The notes under the pieces were generated by a model, which saw nothing but the letters and a program-made list of their open reading frames with translations, did no database searches and was not told the origin of the DNA. 64,000 nt of DNA, from the NCBI GenBank assembly GCA_964420285.1, contig CAYQTE010000022.1:1-64000 (forward strand), written 5' to 3'. This stretch comes from CAYQTE01 sp964420285 (GTDB taxonomy: Bacteria; Planctomycetota; Phycisphaerae; Tepidisphaerales; Tepidisphaeraceae). Shown here in pieces: positions 27,566-35,789 of this stretch (the stretch's first letter is position 1; each line of letters starts with the position of its first letter). The position numbers and the translations under genes were made by a program.

Positions 27566-28093
27566 ATGTCCGCACCATGGTACACCAATATCGACAGTCT
27601 CCGGGCCGACGGGTTCGGGGGCTTTTGCACGTTCCAGGAACTGGGCGACTGCCGGCTGGAGTGCGTCCCGGCGGATACCGGCGGCATCGGGGTTTACGTG
27701 GTGGTGCGGCCGGATGCTCGCGCCCCCGGATTTCTTAGCCAGAGCACGGGCAGCGCCCTAACGCGGCGAGGAGACCCAAGCGTGCCGGTTGAGGAGTTGG
27801 CCGCGAAATGGGTCGACGGGGCACAGGTGATTTACATCGGGAAAGCGGGATCGCTTCAGAATCCGCGGGAAACGCTTGCAGAGCGAATCCGGCAATTCGT
27901 TGACTTCGGCGCGGGCGAGCCAGTTGACCATTGGGACGGCCGATATGTTTGGCAACTGGCGGCGGCCGAAGACCTTGTTGTGTGTTGGAAGGAAACTCCC
28001 AACGAAGAACCGGCGGATGTGGCGGGGCGGATGATTGAGGAATTCAAAGAGGCATGCGGCGGGCGGCTGCCGTTTGCGAATCTGAGTGAGTAG
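27566..28093 (+). CDS. Small protein with GIY-YIG-like features
   Basis: The protein has 175 residues from ATG 27566; a TTG at 27524 is in frame but less likely. It has the two short beta-strand motifs of GIY-YIG nucleases, GIGVYVVV and QVIYIGKAG, followed by LAERIRQFVDFGAG, where the arginine fits the family. The C-terminal part (EEPADVAGRMIEEFKEACGG) places a glutamate near the usual metal-binding position and ends PFANLSE, a pattern seen in GIY-YIG-like small proteins. It could be a nuclease or an inactive relative. It stands alone, with no mobile element or restriction genes nearby. No operon partner is evident. Confidence 0.6.
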   Translation: MSAPWYTNIDSLRADGFGGFCTFQELGDCRLECVPADTGGIGVYVVVRPDARAPGFLSQSTGSALTRRGDPSVPVEELAAKWVDGAQVIYIGKAGSLQNPRETLAERIRQFVDFGAGEPVDHWDGRYVWQLAAAEDLVVCWKETPNEEPADVAGRMIEEFKEACGGRLPFANLSE

Positions 28094-28313
28094 GGTTCGA
28101 GTTGGCGTATGGGATCGGCGGCGAGGCTGGGGCCGGTGATGTGGGCGCGGGGAATTCTCAAATCTCAAATGGGTCAAAAGTACGCTCGATGCGATCGGCC
28201 GGTAATGCGGCGGGGCTGGCGTGCGTCATAAATGGATGAAGTCCGGCTTGACAGTGGATCGCGGGCAGGGGTAGAAGCGCATGTGCGGGGGCGGGCGCTT
28301 TTTTGTGGAGCCC

Positions 28314-28838
28314 ATGGGAACGCAGGTGGAATTGCGGCAGTGGTTTGAGCGGGTGGTCAGAGACAATTACCGCCTGCTCTATTCGGTCGCGTTTCCGATC
28401 GTGCGCCAGCCGGCGGCGTGCGAGGACGCGGTGCAGGAGGGGTGTCTGCGCGCTTATCGAAACCTGGGGAAGCTGGATGATCCGGCGGCCGTGGTGCCGT
28501 GGCTGGTGCGGATCGTGCGGAACGTGGCGCTGGACGAGGCGAGGCGGCGAAAAATCGCCACGGCCGAACTGGTCGATTCGCCGATGGAGCCCGTCGATCG
28601 CACGGCGGCCGGGCCGGAGAGCGATATGCGGCAGTTGCTCATGGATGAGATCGCGACGCTGTCGGACGGACTGGCGGAAGTGATCGCGCTGCGATTCTTC
28701 GAGGGGCTGGAGATCGAACAGATCGGCAAGCGGCTGGGCTTGACGAGCAACGCGGTTCGCGTGCGTCTGCATCGGGGTCTGGAACATCTGAGGCGACTTC
28801 CGCGGATCGCGAATTTGAGCGAGGTGAGCGAATCGTGA
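28314..28838 (+). CDS. ECF-type RNA polymerase sigma factor
   Basis: The protein has 174 residues. Region 2 is visible in LRQWFERVVRDNYRLLYSVA and CEDAVQEGCLRAYRNLGKL through IVRNVALDEARRRK. Region 4 is visible in LSDGLAEVIALRFFEGLEIEQ and IGKRLGLTSNAVRVRLHRGL, a helix-turn-helix that binds the -35 element. ATG 28314 is preferred; an ATG at 28281 adds 11 residues without family similarity. The next gene overlaps by four bases (GTGA), the classical position of an anti-sigma factor. Confidence 0.9.
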   Translation: MGTQVELRQWFERVVRDNYRLLYSVAFPIVRQPAACEDAVQEGCLRAYRNLGKLDDPAAVVPWLVRIVRNVALDEARRRKIATAELVDSPMEPVDRTAAGPESDMRQLLMDEIATLSDGLAEVIALRFFEGLEIEQIGKRLGLTSNAVRVRLHRGLEHLRRLPRIANLSEVSES

Positions 28839-29398
28839 TCGGCTGGGAAGACATTCTCAACGAGTTTCTGGAGGGCGGGCTGGTGCGCGCCGATGCCGAG
28901 GCGCTGCGGTGGAAGATTCAACTGCCGACGGAGGCGCGGGCGGCGATGGATCGGGATTTGCAACTGGTGGATGACCTGGGCGCGATGGGCGGAGTGATGA
29001 ACCCGTCAGCCGCCACGGCGGGCGCCGCAATCGGACGCATATTCGATGTCCTGGCACGCGAGAGTGCTATCGAGGCGCCGGAGCATTGGCGCTGGGAAGC
29101 CGGTGTGCCGACGGCGGGGCGGATGGATGATGTCGTGGCGAAAGAGGATGCGGAGTTGGCGGGGCAACTGGCGGATATCGGCAAGTCAATGCCAATTGCG
29201 GCAGGCGCTCTGGACCGGCTGGTGCAACGGATCAGGGACATCGAATTGTCGGGCGAACTGGACCCGGGGCAGGAAGATCGCGATGCAATGCGGATATTTC
29301 CGGCCGGTCAGGAGCTAAAGTTCGACGCGCTGGCGGCGAGCAAGGATGTGCTGCCGCCCCAGACGCCGCCGGCAGGGGAAGAGCCCAGGAAGCGGTGA
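28835..29398 (+). CDS. Hypothetical partner of the ECF sigma factor
   Basis: This 187-residue protein starts at GTG 28835, overlapping the sigma-factor stop by four bases, so the pair is translationally coupled. It has no cysteines, no membrane segment and no signal peptide, so it is not a standard zinc-finger or membrane anti-sigma factor. The N-terminus (ILNEFLEGGLVRADAEAL) loosely resembles the layout of anti-sigma domains with the zinc ligands lost. The C-terminus is Pro/Glu-rich. Its position argues for control of the sigma factor, but this is inference only. Confidence 0.6.
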   Translation: MIGWEDILNEFLEGGLVRADAEALRWKIQLPTEARAAMDRDLQLVDDLGAMGGVMNPSAATAGAAIGRIFDVLARESAIEAPEHWRWEAGVPTAGRMDDVVAKEDAELAGQLADIGKSMPIAAGALDRLVQRIRDIELSGELDPGQEDRDAMRIFPAGQELKFDALAASKDVLPPQTPPAGEEPRKR

Positions 29399-29400
29399 TT

Positions 29401-30603
29401 CTACGGCTGGATGGGCAGGAAGGCGATGCAATAAGAGGTTGCGAGGGGGACAGTGACGCTGGTGAGCGCCAGGGCGCCGGTATCGGGGTCGATCTTGAAT
29501 TCCACAACGCTGCCGGAGTTCTGGTTGCCGCACAGGAGCCAGTGGCCGGTGGGGTCGATGTTGAAATTGCGCGGGATTTTGCCGGTGGTGCTTGTCCAGG
29601 CGAGGAATTTGACAAGGCCGGTGTCGGGGTCGATGGTGAAGGTGGAGAGGTTGCCGGGGCCGGTGGCGTCGCGGTTTGACGTGTAAAGAAATTTGCCATT
29701 GGGTGAGATGACCAGTTCAGCGCCGGCGCTGGAGCCTTTGTAATCGGGGGAGAGTGTCGAGATGTGCTGCTTTTCGCTGAGTTTGCCGGCCGCGGCGTCG
29801 TAGTCGTAGACGAAGAGCATGCTGCCCATTTCCGTGAGCAGATAGCCGTGTCTTCCGGAGGCGTCGAAGGCGAAATGCCGCGGGCCGGTGCCGGCGGTGA
29901 CGGCTTGGAACGGCGGATCGTGGGGCGTGAGTTTGGCGGCGGATGGGTCGAGGTTGTAGAGGACGATCTTATCGGTGCCCAGATCGGGTACGAGCACGAC
30001 CTTGCCTGTGGAATCAAAGGCGGCGGAATGGGGGAAGGGATGGATTTGACGGACGGGGTCAATGCTCTTGCCGGTGTGTTGTGTGACGACCGGCGTGCCG
30101 AGCTTGCCGTCGGTGCCAATGGGTAGCGTGGCGATATTGCCGCCGTAGTAGTTGGCCACGATGGCGGCGTGGCCGGTGGGATCGACGGCGATGTGGGATG
30201 GGTCACGGCCGAGGGAGGGCTGTTCGTTGAGAAGAGTGAGCAGGCCGGTTCTGGGGTCGATGCGGAAAGCCGCGGTGGCGCCGCTGGCGTCGGTGGACTG
30301 ATTCTGGTTGGGATAGGTGGCGGTGGAATAGAGGAACCGGCCGGTGGGATCGATGGCCAGCCAAGTTGTGTTGGGAATTCGCGACGTGACGATGGGTGTG
30401 GAGAGTTGTCCGGTGGCGCAATCGAAGCGAGCCACTTCGATGACGGAGTTGGAACTGAGATAAACCCAGCAGGCGGATGGCTGGGTCGATGGCGCGGTGG
30501 AGGGTATGGCTGCATGGGCGGCCGGGAGGATGGCGGCCAAGATGACGACAGACAGTCGCAGCGCTGCGGCCGTGAAGTGCCTGAATTCAAGGGCTGAGGT
30601 CAT
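29401..30603 (-). CDS. Secreted lactonase-fold seven-bladed beta-propeller protein (copy 1)
   Basis: The protein has 400 residues from ATG 30603, with AAGGA upstream. It has a Sec leader (LRLSVVILAAILPAAHA) and then a lactonase/6-phosphogluconolactonase-type propeller: SHIAVDPTGHAAIVANYYGG, HSAAFDSTGKVVLVPDLGTDKI, GPRHFAFDASGRHGYLLTEMGS, RNFNIDPTGHWLLCGNQNSG. The family includes Pgl of the YbhE type, but a secreted form is unlikely to serve the pentose phosphate pathway. It lies 31 bases after a paralogue on the same strand, clearly a tandem duplication. It ends two bases from the convergent gene before it. Confidence 0.85.
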   Translation of the reverse strand: MTSALEFRHFTAAALRLSVVILAAILPAAHAAIPSTAPSTQPSACWVYLSSNSVIEVARFDCATGQLSTPIVTSRIPNTTWLAIDPTGRFLYSTATYPNQNQSTDASGATAAFRIDPRTGLLTLLNEQPSLGRDPSHIAVDPTGHAAIVANYYGGNIATLPIGTDGKLGTPVVTQHTGKSIDPVRQIHPFPHSAAFDSTGKVVLVPDLGTDKIVLYNLDPSAAKLTPHDPPFQAVTAGTGPRHFAFDASGRHGYLLTEMGSMLFVYDYDAAAGKLSEKQHISTLSPDYKGSSAGAELVISPNGKFLYTSNRDATGPGNLSTFTIDPDTGLVKFLAWTSTTGKIPRNFNIDPTGHWLLCGNQNSGSVVEFKIDPDTGALALTSVTVPLATSYCIAFLPIQP

Positions 30604-30634
30604 GGCGGAATTCCTTGGCTGATGGAAATGAGCC

Positions 30635-31867
30635 TCACGGCTCAATGGGCAGCAAGGCGATGCAGAACGGGGAATCCAGGGAGATGGAGACATTGGTCAA
30701 AGTCAGTGCGCCGGTATCGGGATTGACTTTGAATTCGACGATCTTGCCGGAATTTTGATTGCCGCAGAGGAGCCAGTGGCCGGTTGGGTCAAGGTTGAAG
30801 TTGCGCGGGATATTGCCGGTGGTGCTGGTCCAAGTCAGGGGTTTGAGCGTTCCCGAGTCGTGATCGAGGGCGAAGGTTCCGATGCTGCCGATGCCGTTCT
30901 GGTCGCGGTTGGAGGCGTAGAGAAATTTGCCGTTGGGGGAGAGAAGAACTTCGGCGGCGGTGCTGGTGCCCTTAAATTCGGGGGCGAGGCTGGAGAGGTG
31001 CTGTTTTTCGGTGAGATTGCCGGTGGCGGCGTTGTAGTCATAGACGAACAGCGTGCTGCCCATTTCGGCCAGGAGATAGGCGTGTTTGTAAGCCGCGTCG
31101 AAGGTGAGATGCCGCGGCCCCATGCCGGGGGTAACAGATTGGAACGGCGGATCGTGGGGTGTGAGCTTGGCGGTGGCGGGGTCGAAGTTGTAGATGACGA
31201 TCTTGTCGGTGCCGAGGTCGGGGACGTAAACGAACTTGCCGGTTTGATCAAAGACGACGCAATGAGGATGGGGCTGCGTCTGGCGCGATGGATCTTTGCT
31301 CGTGCCGGTGTGTTGGATGACCTGCGGCAGGCCGAGTTTGCCGTCGGGGCCGATGGGCAGTGCGGCGACTTTGCCGCCGCCGTAATTGGCGGCAACAGCG
31401 CCATGGCCGGCCGGATCGACGGCGATGTGAGCCGGATCAAGACCGCCGGAGGGTTGTTCGCCGATGAGCGTGAGCAGGCCGGTCGTGCGATCGATGGAAA
31501 ACGTGGCCAAGGCGCCGGCGGCGTCAGAGTTCTGGTCCTTGTCGGGGAAGGACGCGGTGGCGTACATGAAGCGGCCGGAGGGAGCGATGGTGATCCAATT
31601 GGTGCTTGGAACGGCGGAGGTGATAACGGGAGTGGAGATTTGTCCCGTCGTGCAATCAAAGCGTGCGACCTTGATGACGGAATTGGAGCTGAAATAGACC
31701 CAGCAGGCGGCCGGCGGCGCGACCGAAGTGCCGCCGGTTTGGGGGCTGGAGGAACAGGCCGTTAATGCTCCCAGCGAACCGAGGAGCGATGCAGCGGCCA
31801 GGTGCATAAGGGCAGGCCAAGGGGACGGGCGGGGCGAATGGGCGACGGATTCGTGGGCGTGGGTCAT
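30635..31867 (-). CDS. Lactonase-fold beta-propeller lipoprotein (copy 2)
   Basis: The product has 410 residues from ATG 31867, with GAGGA before it. Its leader ends in a lipobox (GALTAC), so this copy is probably lipid-anchored, unlike copy 1. The propeller repeats match copy 1 closely: SHIAVDP/AHIAVDP, ANYYGG/ANYGGG, LVPDLGTDKI/YVPDLGTDKI and WLLCGNQNSG in both. It is probably co-transcribed with copy 1. The substrate is unknown; the family includes sugar lactonases and non-catalytic propellers. Confidence 0.85.
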   Translation of the reverse strand: MTHAHESVAHSPRPSPWPALMHLAAASLLGSLGALTACSSSPQTGGTSVAPPAACWVYFSSNSVIKVARFDCTTGQISTPVITSAVPSTNWITIAPSGRFMYATASFPDKDQNSDAAGALATFSIDRTTGLLTLIGEQPSGGLDPAHIAVDPAGHGAVAANYGGGKVAALPIGPDGKLGLPQVIQHTGTSKDPSRQTQPHPHCVVFDQTGKFVYVPDLGTDKIVIYNFDPATAKLTPHDPPFQSVTPGMGPRHLTFDAAYKHAYLLAEMGSTLFVYDYNAATGNLTEKQHLSSLAPEFKGTSTAAEVLLSPNGKFLYASNRDQNGIGSIGTFALDHDSGTLKPLTWTSTTGNIPRNFNLDPTGHWLLCGNQNSGKIVEFKVNPDTGALTLTNVSISLDSPFCIALLPIEP

Positions 31868-32032
31868 GAGATTCCTCTTTCCTATGCAAGATGCCAGTTG
31901 CCGAAACTGACGAGGATTGTAGCGTTGCGCCGGTTGAGACGACAGCAACGCGACCGCGTCGCGCCAGCGTGGCGGGGGCAGGTTTTGGCGATCATCTTCG
32001 CCGAAAGAAATTTGGATTGGGGAAATTCCAGT

Positions 32033-32452
32033 TCAGGCGACGGAACTTTCGCTGGAAGCGGTGTCGAGCCGGCGAAGTACGTTCAGGAGCCCGTGCATGT
32101 GAAGGGGCTTGAGGAAAACATGCACATGGGATGGGGCGATGGAGGCCTGGAGCTTGCGAAAACGATCGTCGCCACGTTCGGTAAAGATGGCCAGTTCGCG
32201 AGGGCGCGAACCGGCGGGGAGTTCGCCGAGCCGATCGATAAGCCGCCGATTTTCGGCGGAATCGGTAACGTCAACAATCAAGATGTCAGTTGGATCGTCG
32301 CGAAGTATGCGCATGGCCTGATCAGCGTTCGCGGCGGACAATACCGTGTGGCCGAGGTCCATCAACAGCCGATTGGTCGGCGCTTCCTCCGGGAGTTGAT
32401 AACCGGAGGGAAGAATAACCGCACGCAAAGTTGTATGCTCCTGGACGTTCAT
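32033..32452 (-). CDS. Divergent receiver-domain (response regulator-like) protein
   Basis: This 139-residue protein has a receiver fold: NRLLMDLGHTVLSAANADQAM, the phosphoacceptor aspartate in DILIVDVTD, and the conserved lysine in VFLKPLHM. The N-terminal acidic pair usually found after the first strand is absent; the region reads AVILPSGYQLPEEA. It may therefore bind metal poorly or act without phosphorylation. There is no output domain. It diverges from pstB with a 555-base gap. Confidence 0.75.
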   Translation of the reverse strand: MNVQEHTTLRAVILPSGYQLPEEAPTNRLLMDLGHTVLSAANADQAMRILRDDPTDILIVDVTDSAENRRLIDRLGELPAGSRPRELAIFTERGDDRFRKLQASIAPSHVHVFLKPLHMHGLLNVLRRLDTASSESSVA

Positions 32453-33007
32453 AGCGATCTGTCCCTTGCTCTAGCGCTCATAAGCTTAACGGGAAAAAGC
32501 GGTGGAGACAACGAATTTGGGCGTCTTAACCAAATCTTAGCGCTTGATCGCGGCGAGTGTGGCGCAAGTCACGGCTGCTACTGAAGTTTAGTAAATTCAT
32601 TGATTTGCATGCGTGTAAGAATTGTTGTTGCAATCTCTTGGCGACGAATTGGACAGGGTGCTCGCTGTTGTAGTCCTGCACAAGGAAAGGGCCGAAATCG
32701 GTCGAGAAACCGCAGTAACAGGCTCAATCGCGCCCGAAAACACGCGGTGGCGCGCCCAACCAGTCCGATAACTGCGGATTGTTGCTCATTTCAGTAGTCG
32801 GCAGGCCGTTAGCCGACGACCCCGCCGTTGCGAGGTCGTTTTGCGAACCTGGGGGGTTCTCCCTGCCCGTCGATGTTGGAGTGTTTGATCTCGAGAATGA
32901 CCATGTGCGGGGCCAGAAGATTAAGAATTGGTAATGGTCTTGCCTTAGCGATGCGGCTTAATACACTTCAGCGTACGTTCCCCGCGTATTGGGGGCTGGA
33001 TGTCATC
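32453..33007. promoter_or_regulatory. Long divergent intergenic region upstream of pstB
   Basis: This 555-base gap holds no supported gene. At 32525-32542 two similar heptamers (CTTAACC and CTTAGCG) are separated by AAAT, the 7-4-7 layout of an E. coli Pho box, although the base sequence differs. A short inverted repeat GTCGGC/GCCGAC at 32797-32817 has no T-run. The region probably contains promoters for both flanking genes; none is certain. Confidence 0.35.
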
Positions 33008-33892
33008 ATGGAGTCAGTTCTCCCAGCTTCGCCACAAGCCCCGGCCGCACCGAAAACGGCGACCCAGGCACCGGTCCCGGACGCTGTCGCGCCGGGCCCA
33101 GCCGCCCTCAAGCCGGGGGAAGCCCTGTTCGATCCGGCCACAACCCTGATCGACAGCCGGGGCGTCAGTGTCTTTTACGAAAAAAAGGAAGCAATCAAGA
33201 GCGTTTCGCTGACCATGCCGCGTAACCGCGTGATCGCGATGATCGGCCCCAGCGGCTGCGGCAAGAGCACGTTTCTCCGCTCCATCAACCGCCTCAACGA
33301 TCTGATCCCCGGATGCCGCGTCACCGGGCAGCTCATGATCGGCGGGCAGAACATCTACGATCCGGGCGTCGATCTGGTCGAACTTCGCCGACAGGTGGGC
33401 CTGGTCTTCCAGAAGCCCAATCCGTTTCCCAAGAGCATCTACGACAATGTGGCCTACGGACCGCGATTGCATGGACTGCACAACCGGGCGGAGCTCGATG
33501 CGCTGGTCGAGGATTGCCTTCGCAAGGCCGCCATCTGGGACGAGGTGAAAGACCGGCTGGATTCCAGCGCGATGGGCTTTTCCGGCGGGCAGCAGCAGCG
33601 GCTGTGCATTGCCAGAGCCCTGGCCACCAAGCCGATGATCCTGCTCATGGACGAGCCGTGCAGTGCGCTGGATCCGATCGCGTCGGCCAAGATCGAGGAT
33701 CTGATCACCAGCCTCAAGAGCCAGTACACCATCGTGATCGTGACGCATAACATGCAGCAGGCCGCCCGCGTCAGCGATTTTACCGCGTTCTTTTATATTG
33801 GAACGCTGGTCGAGTACGATCGGACATCTGTGATGTTCACCAATCCGTCGCAGAAGCAGACCGAGGACTACATCACCGGCCGCTTTGGTTGA
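33008..33892 (+). CDS. pstB: Phosphate ABC transporter ATP-binding protein
   Basis: This is the ATPase of the high-affinity phosphate importer. From ATG 33008 it has 294 residues, with a Pro/Ala-rich N-terminal extension of about 40 residues before the usual start. Walker A GPSGCGKST, the PstB-specific INRLNDLIPGCRVTG, Q-loop QKPNPFPKSIYDNVAYGPR, signature FSGGQQQRLCIARALA, Walker B ILLMDEPCSALDP and switch His in VTHNMQQAARVSD are all present. phoU follows within 60 bases. The pstS, pstC and pstA genes are not in the window. Confidence 0.95.
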   Translation: MESVLPASPQAPAAPKTATQAPVPDAVAPGPAALKPGEALFDPATTLIDSRGVSVFYEKKEAIKSVSLTMPRNRVIAMIGPSGCGKSTFLRSINRLNDLIPGCRVTGQLMIGGQNIYDPGVDLVELRRQVGLVFQKPNPFPKSIYDNVAYGPRLHGLHNRAELDALVEDCLRKAAIWDEVKDRLDSSAMGFSGGQQQRLCIARALATKPMILLMDEPCSALDPIASAKIEDLITSLKSQYTIVIVTHNMQQAARVSDFTAFFYIGTLVEYDRTSVMFTNPSQKQTEDYITGRFG

Positions 33893-33944
33893 ACGCCGGA
33901 CCGCCAGCGGGCCGGGCGCATTTGCGCATTGGTCAGGATCGTTT

Positions 33945-34604
33945 ATGTCACATCAACTCATCGATCTTCTGGACGACCTGAACAACCGCATGGCCCGGAT
34001 GACGAGCCTGGTCTGCATGCAGGTCGAACAGGCCATCGAATCCGTTTTTCGGATCGACGCCGACATGGCGCATCAGGCCGTCGAGATGGACAGCAAGATC
34101 GACGAGGAGGAAGTCAACGTCGAGAAGGCCTGCATCAACGTTCTGGCGTTGCACCAGCCGGCCGCGACCGACCTGCGGACGGTGATAACGATCATCAAGG
34201 TGAACGCCGATTTTGAGCGGATCGCCGATTGCGCGGTCAACATCGCCCAGCGCGTGCAGCCGCTGACAATGGTACCGGAATATGAGCCGCCGACCGACAT
34301 GCGGCTGATGGCCAATTGTGTGCTCACCACCCTGCGCGACACTATCCGGGCGTTCAACATGCGCGACGAAGACCTCGCCCGGCAGGTCATCCGCAGCGAT
34401 GACGTCGTTGACGCCCTGTATCATCAGATCGTGCAGGACAATCTCGCCCTGATGGTGGGGGACGGCCAGAAGGTGAATGTCGATCTCTCGAATATCATGA
34501 TCGCCAAGAACCTGGAACGGATGGCCGATCATTGCAGCAACATCGCCGAAGACGTGATCTACATTCACAGCGGCCGGATCATCCGCCACATGCACGCGAC
34601 GTAA
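33945..34604 (+). CDS. phoU: Phosphate-signalling protein PhoU
   Basis: This 219-residue all-helical protein links the Pst transporter to phosphate signalling. It has the paired metal-binding motifs of the family: NADFERIADCAVNIAQR in the first half and AKNLERMADHCSNIAED in the second. Start ATG 33945 has AGGA seven bases upstream; an upstream in-frame start at 33885 overlaps pstB. It is co-transcribed with pstB. The associated PhoR/PhoB pair is not seen here. Confidence 0.94.
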   Translation: MSHQLIDLLDDLNNRMARMTSLVCMQVEQAIESVFRIDADMAHQAVEMDSKIDEEEVNVEKACINVLALHQPAATDLRTVITIIKVNADFERIADCAVNIAQRVQPLTMVPEYEPPTDMRLMANCVLTTLRDTIRAFNMRDEDLARQVIRSDDVVDALYHQIVQDNLALMVGDGQKVNVDLSNIMIAKNLERMADHCSNIAEDVIYIHSGRIIRHMHAT

Positions 34605-34677
34605 TTTCGCCGGCGATTCCCACCGTTACCGCCAGTTGCATCCGGCACCGCCGGCGGCGCGTTTTCTCGCCATGTCC

Positions 34678-34723
34678 ATAAAAAACAAAAGGCGAGGCCT
34701 CGGCACGCGCCGTGGGCCTCGCC
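34678..34723 (-). terminator. Rho-independent terminator of the PEP-CTERM-like gene
   Basis: On the - strand a GC-rich hairpin (GGCGAGGCC paired with GGCCTCGCC, 34723-34691) is followed by TTTTGTTTTTT. It lies 24 bases after the stop of the gene at 34748-35443. The + strand phoU gene ends convergent with it. Confidence 0.9.
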
Positions 34724-34747
34724 TACAAAGCAAGGGTTCGAGATTGA

Positions 34748-35443
34748 TCAGGCGATCGCCTTCTTGATCATCTTGCCGTGAACCATCAGGCCGGCCAGGC
34801 CCAACCCGATCAGGCTCATCCATGCCGGCGAGGGCAGGGGAACGCTGGCGGCATTGGGGAGCTCCTTGAGGCCGAACGTCTGCGTGTAACGGCAGGACGG
34901 ATTGGCGTCGATGACCAGGTCGCCACCGTTGGGGTCATATCCCCAGAGGGCCGTTGTGCCCGAGGCGACCGAGCCGCCGCCGCCGATCGTGAACGTGTCG
35001 TTCGTGTTCACTTGCGAGGTGACCGAGGCGGTCGTGAACGGCGTGATCTCGTTGAATTCCGAGCCGAAACTGGCGGCCTTGACGGTCGGCGCCAGCGGGC
35101 TCAGCAGAAAGAACTGGAAGCCGTTCCAGGTCTGCCCGGACAGGTTCGTCACGTTTTCATTGACGATCGAGATGTATTTCGCCACATCGGCCTTGGGACC
35201 ATCCTGCGTGAAGGTGATGACCAGGCCTTCCATGCTCGTAAACGCCGCTTCTTTTTCGATCTGAAGCGTGTTGCCGACCACCGCGTCTTCGATCAGGCTG
35301 ATGCCCGTCGGATACGTGATTGTCCAGCCGTCAACAGTGTCGCCACTGCGAATAACCGAGCCCGCTTTGGCTTGAGTGGCGCCGAATCCAAGAACACCCA
35401 GGATTACCGCGGCCACTGTCGCCTTGAGAAACGTCCAACGCAT
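34748..35443 (-). CDS. Exported PEP-CTERM-like protein, candidate exosortase substrate
   Basis: The protein has 231 residues with a Sec signal (MRWTFLKATVAAVILGVLGF, cleavage after TQAKA). The C-terminus is tripartite as in PEP-CTERM substrates: a VPLPSPAW motif, a hydrophobic stretch (MSLIGLGLAGLMV) and a basic end (HGKMIKKAIA). VPLP in place of VPEP is a variant seen in planctomycetes. The body is mostly beta-like with two cysteines at most. It has its own promoter, a GGAGG site seven bases before ATG 35443, and a terminator, so it can be expressed apart from the adjacent cluster. It is the only such substrate in the window. Confidence 0.8.
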   Translation of the reverse strand: MRWTFLKATVAAVILGVLGFGATQAKAGSVIRSGDTVDGWTITYPTGISLIEDAVVGNTLQIEKEAAFTSMEGLVITFTQDGPKADVAKYISIVNENVTNLSGQTWNGFQFFLLSPLAPTVKAASFGSEFNEITPFTTASVTSQVNTNDTFTIGGGGSVASGTTALWGYDPNGGDLVIDANPSCRYTQTFGLKELPNAASVPLPSPAWMSLIGLGLAGLMVHGKMIKKAIA

Positions 35444-35789
35444 AGCTGTGCCTCCAATAGGACATTAGGTACTGGATTGGAAAATACACCAGCAAATCGA
35501 GTTGACAAATCCGCGAGAAAATTTTTCCGCGCAAACTAACATCCGCAGCTATCAAACCGGTCATAAGACCGACGTAAGTATCCGGAAACGAGGGAAGCAA
35601 CGGGTATTCGTTATGGATCGATTGCGCCGGGTGTGACGCCTGTAATGTGTGCGCGTGATTTTCCGCACAGGACACAGGGGCCTTGCTCGCCGGTGGGAAC
35701 GGACGGTTACTGTCGGCGGGCCTGCTCGCCGGCTGGTGCGCAGGCCGATTGCGCCGGAACGCGACAGACGCGGGCAATGAGGGCGAAGG
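35444..35789 (-). other. Intergenic region between the giant TPR gene and the PEP-CTERM-like gene
   Basis: About 346 bases without a gene. It contains a direct repeat of CCGGCGAGCA (read on the - strand) about 40 bases apart and, near its downstream end, the promoter of the PEP-CTERM-like gene. No clear terminator of the long upstream cluster is visible. Confidence 0.45.
35481..35508 (-). promoter_or_regulatory. Sigma-70-type promoter of the PEP-CTERM-like gene
   Basis: TTGTCA at 35508-35503 matches five of six -35 bases and TATTTT at 35486-35481 matches four of six -10 bases, with a 16-base spacer. It would give a leader of about 30 bases containing the GGAGG ribosome-binding site. Confidence 0.5.

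Noticed and set aside
32797..32817. Inverted repeat GTCGGC/GCCGAC as a terminator
   Set aside because: Stem of six bases, nine-base loop and no following T-run; no gene ends nearby.
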